The notes below the pieces were generated by a model. It made no database searches, was not told where the DNA came from, and saw nothing but the letters and a program-made list of their open reading frames with translations. A stretch of DNA of 64,000 nt from a gamma proteobacterium symbiont of Ctena orbiculata (GTDB lineage: Bacteria; Pseudomonadota; Gammaproteobacteria; Chromatiales; Chromatiaceae), in contig QBVC01000026.1 of the NCBI GenBank assembly GCA_003058495.1, positions 1-64,000 on the forward strand. Direction: 5' to 3'. A program made the position numbers and the translations under genes. Below, in pieces: positions 16,909 to 24,072 of the stretch (its first letter is position 1; the number at the start of each line of letters is the position of its first letter).

Positions 16909-17106
16909 ATGGCGGTAGCAAGTGACGACTGTTCGCTCAGGTTTATCCAGATAACCCTGGGCGAAGTGGGTATCTCCAGAGACCAGGTCTCAATCGACGG
17001 CTTTACCGAAACCGATGGTGCAGACGATGCCAGGCATTTTCTGAAGAGCTGGCGTGAATTCGATCACTGCAGTAACAACAGAAGATCGACTGAAGAGCAG
17101 AGCTGA
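16909..17106 (+). CDS. Small unknown protein inside the meta-pathway operon
   Basis: 65 residues from MAVASDDC, preceded by AGGAGG at ideal spacing; an upstream in-frame ATG at 16846 has no such site. Acidic and hydrophilic, with two cysteines and no membrane segment. It does not resemble 4-oxalocrotonate tautomerase: no Pro at position 2 and no matching pattern. It lies between dmpQ and dmpC, where no standard gene is expected. Function unknown; the strong ribosome binding site argues that it is translated. Confidence 0.65.
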   Translation: MAVASDDCSLRFIQITLGEVGISRDQVSIDGFTETDGADDARHFLKSWREFDHCSNNRRSTEEQS

Positions 17107-17247
17107 GCATGTGCGAGCCAACTGTCTGCGCGATCAGCCGGTTCTGCTGGAAGGCGCGAAAAGCGCCGGCCTGCCTGGCGGGCATATGAACATCCCGGGG
17201 TGAACAGCGGGGAATCTTAGGACTTTTGCGTAATGGCGGTGAATAGC

Positions 17248-18708
17248 ATGAAAGAGGTTAAACACTTCATCAATGGAGAGTTTGTCGGTTCCGCTTCGGG
17301 GAAGTTGTTCGACAATATCAATCCGGCGACCGGAGAGAAGATCGGTATCGTGCACGAGGCCGGGGTGGCGGAGGTCGATGCGGCGGTCAATGCGGCGCGG
17401 ATGGCGCTGCAGGGGGAGTGGGGCCGGATGCCGTTGGCTGAGCGGGCCAATCTGCTGCACAAACTGGCCGCCGGCATTACCGACCGTTTCGATGAGTTCC
17501 TCGAGGCGGAGTGTCTCGATACCGGCAAGCCGCAGAAGCTTGCCTGCCATATCGATATTCCGAGAGGTGCGGCCAATTTCAAGATCTTCGCCGATGTGGT
17601 GAAGAACGTACCCACCGAGAGCTTCATGCTCGATACCCCCGACGGCAATGGCGCACTCAACTATTCGCTGCGCAAACCCAAGGGGGTGATCGCGGTGATC
17701 AGTCCCTGGAACCTGCCCCTGCTGCTGATGACCTGGAAGGTGGGTCCCGCGCTGGCCTGCGGCAACACCGTGGTGGTCAAACCCTCCGAGGAGACCCCCT
17801 TTACCACCGCCCTGCTCGGGGAGGTGATGAACCAGGTGGGGATTCCCAAGGGCGTCTATAACGTGGTGCACGGCTTCGGCCCCAACTCGGCGGGGGAGTT
17901 CCTCACCCGGCACAAGGGGGTCGACGGCATCACCTTCACCGGCGAGACCGGCACCGGCGCGGCGATCATGAAGGCGGCCGCGGACGACATCACCGATATC
18001 TCCTTCGAGCTCGGCGGCAAGAATCCCGCGTTGGTGTTCGCCGATTGCGACATGGAGAAGGCGGTGGAGGGCACCCTGCGCTCCGCCTTCGCCAACTGCG
18101 GCCAGGTCTGTCTCGGCACGGAAAGGGTCTATGTGGAGCGTGCCATCTACGAAGAGTTCGTGGACCGTCTCAAGACCGGCGCCGAGGCGCTGAAGCTGGG
18201 GCAGTGGGACGATCCCGAGACCGATATGGGTCCGCTGATCAGCCAGGAGCATCGCGACAAGGTACTCTCCTACTACCGCAAGGCGGAAGAGGATGGCGCC
18301 ACCGTCGTCACCGGCGGCAGTACCCCTAATATGCCCGAGGAGCTGGCTGGCGGCGCCTGGGTGCAGCCCACTATCTGGACCGATCTTCCCGACGATGCGG
18401 CCTGTAACCGGGAAGAGATCTTCGGCCCCTGCTGCCATATCCGCCCCTTCGACAGTGAGGCGGAGGCGGTCGCCCTGGCCAACGACACCGAATACGGCCT
18501 GGCCACGGCGATCTGGACCGAGAGCAGCTCCCGCGCCCACCGGGTGGCGGCACAGGTGGATGCGGGCATCGCCTGGGTCAACTCCTGGTTCCTGCGCGAT
18601 CTGCGCACCCCCTTCGGCGGCGCCAAGCAGTCGGGTATCGGCCGTGAGGGCGGGGTCCACTCCCTGGAGTTCTATACCGAACTCAAAAACGTCTGTATCA
18701 AGCTTTGA
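17248..18708 (+). CDS. dmpC: 2-Hydroxymuconic semialdehyde dehydrogenase
   Basis: 486 residues from MKEVKHFING, the same length and start as DmpC; an ATG five codons earlier is the alternative. It oxidises the ring-cleavage product to 4-oxalocrotonate with NAD+. Aldehyde dehydrogenase landmarks are SPWNLPLLL (~152), Glu254 (FELGGKNP) and the catalytic Cys288 (GQVCLG). It begins the lower-pathway run dmpC-E-x-F-G-H. A gap of ~140 bp separates it from the small ORF upstream. Confidence 0.95.
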   Translation: MKEVKHFINGEFVGSASGKLFDNINPATGEKIGIVHEAGVAEVDAAVNAARMALQGEWGRMPLAERANLLHKLAAGITDRFDEFLEAECLDTGKPQKLACHIDIPRGAANFKIFADVVKNVPTESFMLDTPDGNGALNYSLRKPKGVIAVISPWNLPLLLMTWKVGPALACGNTVVVKPSEETPFTTALLGEVMNQVGIPKGVYNVVHGFGPNSAGEFLTRHKGVDGITFTGETGTGAAIMKAAADDITDISFELGGKNPALVFADCDMEKAVEGTLRSAFANCGQVCLGTERVYVERAIYEEFVDRLKTGAEALKLGQWDDPETDMGPLISQEHRDKVLSYYRKAEEDGATVVTGGSTPNMPEELAGGAWVQPTIWTDLPDDAACNREEIFGPCCHIRPFDSEAEAVALANDTEYGLATAIWTESSSRAHRVAAQVDAGIAWVNSWFLRDLRTPFGGAKQSGIGREGGVHSLEFYTELKNVCIKL

Positions 18709-18718
18709 GGAGTCTCCG

Positions 18719-19507
18719 ATGCTTAACGAACAACGCATTCACGAGCTGGGGGACGAACTCTACGATGCCCTCAACCGGCGCCGCATGGTCGATCCCCTCA
18801 CCGAGCGGGAACCGGATATCACCATCGAGGAGGCCTACCACATCTCCCTGCGCATGGTGAACCGGCGGGTGGAGAACGGGGAGTCGATCATCGGCAAGAA
18901 GATCGGCGTCACCTCCAAGGCGGTGCAGGATATGCTCAATGTGCATCAGCCCGATTTCGGTTATCTCACCGACCGCATGGTCTACGGCAACGGTGAGGAG
19001 ATGCCGATCAGCGAACAGCTGATCCAGCCCCGGGCCGAGGGGGAGATCGCGTTCATGCTGAAGCGTGATCTGGCGGGGCCCGGCGTCAGCAACGCCGATG
19101 TGCTGCGCGCCACCGAGGCGGTGATCCCCTGCTTCGAGATTGTCGACTCGCGTATCCGCGACTGGAAGATTCGGATCCAGGACACGGTGGCGGACAACGC
19201 CTCCTGCGGCCTCTTCGTGCTCGGCGACCGGGCGGTCGATCCGCGCAAGGTCGACCTGGCCACCGCCGGCATGGTGGTGGAGAAGAACGGCGAACTCCTC
19301 GCCACCGGCGCCGGTGCCGCCGCCCTGGGATCGCCGGTGAACTGTGTCGCCTGGCTGGCCAATACCCTGGGCAGCTTCGGCATCTCGCTGAGGGCGGGGG
19401 AGGTGATCCTCTCCGGTTCCCTGGTGCCCCTGGAGCCGGTGGCGGCGGGGGATTTCATGCGGGTGGAGATCGGCGGTGTCGGCTCCGCATCGGTCCGCTT
19501 CACCTGA
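18719..19507 (+). CDS. dmpE: 2-Oxopent-4-enoate hydratase
   Basis: 262 residues (DmpE is 261). It adds water to 2-hydroxypenta-2,4-dienoate to give 4-hydroxy-2-oxovalerate, with a divalent metal. Family sequence includes GKKIGVTSKAVQDML, the metal-ligand region PRAEGEIAF and EIVDSRIRDW. Starts 11 bp after dmpC with TGAGGAG upstream. It is a paralogue of dmpH, with which it usually forms a complex. Confidence 0.93.
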   Translation: MLNEQRIHELGDELYDALNRRRMVDPLTEREPDITIEEAYHISLRMVNRRVENGESIIGKKIGVTSKAVQDMLNVHQPDFGYLTDRMVYGNGEEMPISEQLIQPRAEGEIAFMLKRDLAGPGVSNADVLRATEAVIPCFEIVDSRIRDWKIRIQDTVADNASCGLFVLGDRAVDPRKVDLATAGMVVEKNGELLATGAGAAALGSPVNCVAWLANTLGSFGISLRAGEVILSGSLVPLEPVAAGDFMRVEIGGVGSASVRFT

Positions 19508-19527
19508 TTCCCATCCGAGGTTTCGCC

Positions 19528-20121
19528 ATGAGCCGACTGAGTCCACTACCCATCGATCAGCACGCCGGGCTGGCGGAGCGCTTCGCCTTCTTCGAAAAGA
19601 CCCTGGGATTCGTCCCCAACAGCCTGCTCACCATGCAGCGCAAGCCGAGGCTGGTGGATGCCTTCATCCAGTTCAGCGCCGCCGTCTACGACCCGGACGG
19701 GGAGGTCGACCTGGGTTTCAAGCGCCTGGTGGCCCATGTGGCCAGCAGCGCCGCCGGCTGCCAGTACTGCAAGGCCCACACCGCGGTGAGCGCCAAGCGC
19801 CACGGCATTGCGGCGGAGAAACTGGAGGCTATCTGGAACTACCGCGAAAGCGAGCACTATTCCGAGGCGGAGCGGATCGCCCTCGACTTCGCCCTGGCCG
19901 CGGCCTCCCAGCCCAACGATGTCACCGACGAGCTGTTCGCCGAGCTGCGCCGCCACTGGAGCGAGGAGGCGGTGGTGGAGATGCTCGCGGTGATCGGGCT
20001 GTTCGGCTTCTTCAACCGCTGGAACGACAGCCTGGCCACGCCCCTGGAGGCGGAGCCCCTGAAGACGGCGCAGGCCCATCTTACCCAAGGCGGCTGGCAG
20101 GCCGGTAAACATCTGAGCTAG
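19528..20121 (+). CDS. AhpD/carboxymuconolactone decarboxylase family protein
   Basis: 197 residues. The CMD fold is marked by the AhpD-type redox pair in GCQYCKAHT (Cys ~78 and 81) and the following His. This subgroup is annotated as peroxidase-related; it is longer than simple AhpD-like domains and has the helical C-terminal extension. It is not a standard meta-pathway enzyme, yet it sits 20 bp after dmpE and before dmpF on the same strand. It may remove peroxides made by uncoupled hydroxylase or replace a missing step; both are inference. Confidence 0.8.
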   Translation: MSRLSPLPIDQHAGLAERFAFFEKTLGFVPNSLLTMQRKPRLVDAFIQFSAAVYDPDGEVDLGFKRLVAHVASSAAGCQYCKAHTAVSAKRHGIAAEKLEAIWNYRESEHYSEAERIALDFALAAASQPNDVTDELFAELRRHWSEEAVVEMLAVIGLFGFFNRWNDSLATPLEAEPLKTAQAHLTQGGWQAGKHLS

Positions 20122-20139
20122 GGCGGGCATGCGCCGCCC
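20121..20139 (+). other. GC-rich hairpin between the CMD gene and dmpF
   Basis: GGGCGG and CCGCCC pair around a 7-nt loop. There is no T tract, so it is more likely an mRNA-stabilising or partial attenuating hairpin than a terminator. Confidence 0.4.
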
Positions 20140-20164
20140 TGTTACATCAACGAGGACAGCATCA

Positions 20165-21076
20165 ATGAACAAAATCAACGCAGCCCTGATCGGCTCCGGC
20201 AACATCGGTACCGATCTCCTCTACAAGGCACTGCGCAGCGACTGGATCAATCCGCGCTGGATGGTCGGTATCGATCCCGATTCGGAGGGCCTGGAACGGG
20301 CCCGCAAACTGGGTCTGAAGACCACCCACGAGGGGGTCGACGGCCTGCTCCCCCATATGCGCGAGGACAATATCCAGATCTGCTTCGATGCAACCTCCGC
20401 CTATGTGCATGCCGAGAACAGCCGCAAGGTGCAGGCCGGGGGGGCGATGATGATCGACCTGACCCCCGCCGCCATCGGCCCCTACTGCGTGCCGCCGGTG
20501 AACCTGAAGGATCACCTGGGCAAGCGGGAGCTGAACGTCAACATGGTGACCTGCGGCGGTCAGGCGACCATCCCCATGGTGGCCGCCGTGAGCCGGGTGC
20601 AGGCGGTGGAGTACGGGGAGATCGTCGCCACCGTCTCCTCCAGGTCGGCCGGTCCCGGCACGCGCAAGAACATCGATGAGTTCACCCAGACCACCGCCGG
20701 GGCGGTGGAGCGGGTGGGCGGCGCCAGGCGTGGCAAGGCGATCATCATCCTCAATCCCGCCGAGCCGCCATTGATCATGCGCGATACGGTCCACTGCATC
20801 ACCGAGGAGGAGCCGGACCGGGAGGCGATCACCGAATCGGTCGCGGCGATGATCGCCGAGGTGCAGAAGTATGTGCCGGGCTACCGCCTGAAGAACGGCC
20901 CGGTGTTCGATGGCCATCGGGTCTCCCTCTTCCTGGAGGTCGAGGGGCTGGGGGACTACCTGCCCAAGTATGCCGGCAACCTGGACATCATGACCGCCGC
21001 CGGTCTGCGTACCGCCGAGATGTTCGCGGAAGAGATCAGCAACGGCAGTCTGGTATTGCAAGCGGCATCGGCCTGA
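20165..21076 (+). CDS. dmpF: Acetaldehyde dehydrogenase (acylating)
   Basis: 303 residues from [14 protein letters not shown] lies before the ATG. It converts acetaldehyde, CoA and NAD+ to acetyl-CoA, receiving acetaldehyde through a channel from the DmpG aldolase. The nucleotide-binding GSGNIGTD (~10-17) and catalytic Cys130 (MVTCGGQ) are present, close to Cys132 of DmpF. Next gene is dmpG, 10 bp on. Confidence 0.95.
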   Translation: MNKINAALIGSGNIGTDLLYKALRSDWINPRWMVGIDPDSEGLERARKLGLKTTHEGVDGLLPHMREDNIQICFDATSAYVHAENSRKVQAGGAMMIDLTPAAIGPYCVPPVNLKDHLGKRELNVNMVTCGGQATIPMVAAVSRVQAVEYGEIVATVSSRSAGPGTRKNIDEFTQTTAGAVERVGGARRGKAIIILNPAEPPLIMRDTVHCITEEEPDREAITESVAAMIAEVQKYVPGYRLKNGPVFDGHRVSLFLEVEGLGDYLPKYAGNLDIMTAAGLRTAEMFAEEISNGSLVLQAASA

Positions 21077-21086
21077 GGAGCGAATC

Positions 21087-22127
21087 ATGAATCTATCCGG
21101 TAAGAAGATAACTCTCCACGACAACAGCCTGCGCGACGGCATGCATGCCAAGCGCCATCAGATCAGCCTCGAGCAGATGGTCGCGGTGGCATCCGCCCTG
21201 GACGAGGCCGGGGTGTCGATGATCGAGGTGACCCACGGCGACGGCCTGGCGGGCGCCTCGGTGAACTACGGCTTTCCCGCCCATAGCGATGAGGAGTACC
21301 TGCGCGCGGTGCGGCCCCATGTGAAGCGCGCCAGGATATCCGCCCTGCTGCTGCCGGGGATCGGTACCGTGCCCGAGCTGGAGATGGCCGCCGACGCCGG
21401 CGCCGACTGCATCCGCATCGCCACCCACTGCACCGAGGCCGATGTCTCGCAACAGCATATCGCCAAGTCCCGGGAGCTGGGGCTGGATACGGTGGGATTT
21501 CTCATGCTCGCCCACATGGTCGAAGCGGAGAAGCTGGTGGAGCAGGCCAAGCTGATGGAGAGCTACGGCGCCAACTGCATCTACTTCTCCGACTCCGCGG
21601 GCTGCATGCTGCCCGATGATGTGGGGGTGCGCATCAGCGCCCTGCGGGAGGCGCTGGGCCCGGCCACGGAGCTCGGTTTTCATGCCCACCACAACCTCTC
21701 CCTGGGGGTGATCAACTCCCTCGTCGCGGTGGAGTCCGGGGCCAACCGCATCGACGGCTCGGTCGCCGGCATGGGCGCCGGCGCCGGCAACGCACCGCTG
21801 GAGGTGTTCGTGGCGGTGGCGGAGCGCATGGGGGTGGAGACCGGGGCGGACCTGTTCAAGCTGACCGACGTGGCCGAGGACCTGATCGTCCCCATGCTCG
21901 ACCGTCCCATCCGCATCGACCGGGACGCCCTGACCCTGGGTTATGCCGGTGTCTACTCCTCCTTCCTGCTGTTTGCCAAGCGGGCCCAGGAGCGCTACGG
22001 CGTCTCCTCCCGGGAACTGCTGGTGGAGCTGGGGCGGCGCAAGATGGTCGGCGGCCAGGAGGACATGATCGAGGATGTGGCCATCGAGATGGCCAAGGCC
22101 CGCAACGAGCTCGGGGAGACCGCCTGA
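21087..22127 (+). CDS. dmpG: 4-Hydroxy-2-oxovalerate aldolase
   Basis: 346 residues. It splits 4-hydroxy-2-oxovalerate to pyruvate and acetaldehyde, with Mn2+, in complex with DmpF. The TIM-barrel motifs are [13 protein letters not shown] near the N-terminus (metal-ligand Asp17 and catalytic His) and [10 protein letters not shown] (~198-207, two His metal ligands). GAGGAG precedes the ATG. Its stop overlaps the start of dmpH by one base. Confidence 0.95.
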   Translation: MNLSGKKITLHDNSLRDGMHAKRHQISLEQMVAVASALDEAGVSMIEVTHGDGLAGASVNYGFPAHSDEEYLRAVRPHVKRARISALLLPGIGTVPELEMAADAGADCIRIATHCTEADVSQQHIAKSRELGLDTVGFLMLAHMVEAEKLVEQAKLMESYGANCIYFSDSAGCMLPDDVGVRISALREALGPATELGFHAHHNLSLGVINSLVAVESGANRIDGSVAGMGAGAGNAPLEVFVAVAERMGVETGADLFKLTDVAEDLIVPMLDRPIRIDRDALTLGYAGVYSSFLLFAKRAQERYGVSSRELLVELGRRKMVGGQEDMIEDVAIEMAKARNELGETA

Positions 22128-22918
22128 TGACCACCCTGAGCGACGAGATCATCGAGGAGCTGGCCGACTACCTGGAGGGCTGCGAACTGGAGGCCAGGGA
22201 GGCGACCAAGATCACCGACCGTTACCCCGGGATGGATTTCGACGACGCCTACGCCATCCAGTACGCCATCCGCCGCCGCAAGCTGGCCCGGGGCAACCGG
22301 TTGAGCGGCCTCAAGGTGGGGCTGACCTCCCGGGCGAAGATGAAGCAGATGGGGGTGGAGACACCCATCTACGGCTTTCTCATGGACTACTTCGACCGCC
22401 CCGAGGGCGGCGAGATCGAGACCGACCAGCTGATCCATCCCAAGGTGGAGGCGGAGCTCGCCTTCGTCACCAAGGCGCCGCTGAAAGGGCCGGGCTGCCA
22501 CATCGGCAACGTACTGGCGGCCACCGACTTCGTCATCCCGGCGGTGGAGATCATCGATTCACGCTACGAGAACTTCCGCTTCGACCTGGCCAGTGTCATC
22601 GCCGACAACTGCTCCTCGTCGCGCTACGTTCTGGGCGGCCAGATGGCGGATCCGGCCGACGTGGATATGCGCAGTTTCGGCGTGGTGATGGAGAGGAACG
22701 GCGAGGTGGCGGAGCTGGGGGCCGGTGCCGCCGTGCTGGGCCACCCGGCGGCCAGCGTGGCCCTGCTGGCCAACATGCTGGGCGAGCGTGGCGAGGAGAT
22801 ACCCGCCGGCACCCTGGTCCTCACCGGCGGCATCACCGCCGCCGTGGCGATGGAGCGGGGGGATTGCCTCAATGTGCGCTACCAGGGACTGGGGAGCGTG
22901 GGGATGCGGTTTGTTTGA
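22127..22918 (+). CDS. dmpH: 4-Oxalocrotonate decarboxylase
   Basis: 263 residues (DmpH is 264). It decarboxylates 2-oxo-3-hexenedioate to 2-hydroxypenta-2,4-dienoate. The fold is shared with DmpE; landmarks are LKVGLTSRAKMKQM, KVEAELAF (metal ligands) and EIIDSRYENF. It overlaps dmpG at TGATG and is coupled to it. Its usual substrate supplier, the DmpI tautomerase, is not encoded downstream, where a Ycf48-like gene follows. Confidence 0.93.
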   Translation: MTTLSDEIIEELADYLEGCELEAREATKITDRYPGMDFDDAYAIQYAIRRRKLARGNRLSGLKVGLTSRAKMKQMGVETPIYGFLMDYFDRPEGGEIETDQLIHPKVEAELAFVTKAPLKGPGCHIGNVLAATDFVIPAVEIIDSRYENFRFDLASVIADNCSSSRYVLGGQMADPADVDMRSFGVVMERNGEVAELGAGAAVLGHPAASVALLANMLGERGEEIPAGTLVLTGGITAAVAMERGDCLNVRYQGLGSVGMRFV

Positions 22919-22931
22919 GTGGGATTCAGGC

Positions 22932-22981
22932 CGCAAATGAACGCGAATCACCGCAAATCTTCGCCAATGTTCGCAGTATTT
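22932..22981. repeat. Five 10-bp units CGCNAATNNN
   Basis: The units are CGCAAATGAA, CGCGAATCAC, CGCAAATCTT, CGCCAATGTT and CGCAGTATTT. The exact 10-bp period places every CGC on one helix face. It starts 14 bp after dmpH and ends before the lipoprotein gene. Similar CGCAAAT-rich blocks are, from memory, scattered between genes in Chromatiales genomes. Confidence 0.7.
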
Positions 22982-23082
22982 GAGGACAAGGCGAAGTTAT
23001 GTCCGGGTGATGACGAAACGACGCCTCAGGCGTGGATGAACCACTGACAGGAGCTGGCTCTTCGATCGGTGGGAGGATGATG

Positions 23083-24072
23083 ATGATGAGAAGAGAGTGT
23101 CAATCGATACCGGGCAGGTACCTGCACCTTGTCTGCTGGCTGTTGCTTGGTGGTCTGCTGGCCGGCTGTGAGGCCCCCCTCGATCTGTCCCTGGTCGAAC
23201 GGGAGATCAAGAAACCGATCTACCGCTTCGATCAGTTGAAGGCGGCCGCTTCCAATCATCGGCGGATCATAGCGGTGGGGGACTATGGCACGGTACTGAC
23301 CAGCCTGGACAAGGGGGAGACCTGGCAGCGCACCCAGCTGCCCACCCAATCCTCCCTGGTCGCGGTGGCCAGCTGCGAGGACGGCAGCTTCGCCGCCATC
23401 GATACGGTACGCAAGGTATGGATCTCCGATGCCCAGGGCAGTGACTGGCGCGCCGATCAGCTGGAGACCATGGAGAGCCCGATGGCGATCAGCTGCGACC
23501 CACGCGGACGCTTCTGGATCGCCGCCAGTTTCAGCACCCTGATCCACAGCGACGAGACCCAGGGCAACTGGCAGGAGATCTCGCAGCAGGAGGATATGCA
23601 GTTCACCTCGATCCAGTGGCTCGATGGCGAGCACGCCGTCGTCACCGGTGAGTTCGGCTCGCTCTATTTTACCGGGGATGGCGGCGAGAGCTGGGAACGG
23701 GGCAACGACATCCCCAACGAGTTCTATCCCATGGCGGCCTGGTTCTCCACCCTGGACGAGGGCTGGGTTGCCGGGCTCAGCGGCACCATCCTGCACACCC
23801 GGGACCGGGGTGAGACCTGGCAGCGTCAGGCCTCGGTGAGCAGCGCCCCGATCTACAACCTGATACCCCAGGGCGAGCGCCTCTACGCCACCGGCGACAA
23901 CGGCACCCTGCTGCAGCTCGACGGCGACAGCTGGCAGCGCGTGCCCGAGACCCCGCGCCTCTTCTCCTATCTCATCACCGCCATACCTCAGGGCGAAGAG
24001 AGGCTCCTGGTGATGGGGGGGAGCGGCACCATCAGTCAGATAGCGACAACACCCAAGGGAGGTGTCCGATGA
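23083..24072 (+). CDS. Ycf48-like beta-propeller lipoprotein
   Basis: Four consecutive ATGs (23077-23086) follow GGGAGG; the third is used here (329 residues) and the exact one is uncertain. A signal sequence ends in the lipobox LLAGC, so it is a lipoprotein. The rest is made of repeated BNR/Ycf48-type blades: GDYGTVLTSLDKGETWQR, GEFGSLYFTGDGGESWER, GLSGTILHTRDRGETWQR, GDNGTLLQLD. Ycf48 itself helps assemble photosystem II, but non-photosynthetic bacteria carry this family next to RND proteins, as here. It overlaps the RND gene by 4 bp, so I infer that it is a periplasmic accessory of that transporter. Confidence 0.85.
   Translation: MMRRECQSIPGRYLHLVCWLLLGGLLAGCEAPLDLSLVEREIKKPIYRFDQLKAAASNHRRIIAVGDYGTVLTSLDKGETWQRTQLPTQSSLVAVASCEDGSFAAIDTVRKVWISDAQGSDWRADQLETMESPMAISCDPRGRFWIAASFSTLIHSDETQGNWQEISQQEDMQFTSIQWLDGEHAVVTGEFGSLYFTGDGGESWERGNDIPNEFYPMAAWFSTLDEGWVAGLSGTILHTRDRGETWQRQASVSSAPIYNLIPQGERLYATGDNGTLLQLDGDSWQRVPETPRLFSYLITAIPQGEERLLVMGGSGTISQIATTPKGGVR

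Noticed and set aside
16909-17106. The small ORF as a 4-oxalocrotonate tautomerase (dmpI)
   Set aside because: Length is close to that enzyme, but residue 2 is Ala rather than the catalytic Pro and no other conserved tautomerase positions can be matched.
22075-22983. A 302-codon frame overlapping dmpG and dmpH
   Set aside because: The Arg/Gly/Pro-rich translation is an out-of-frame reading of dmpH.
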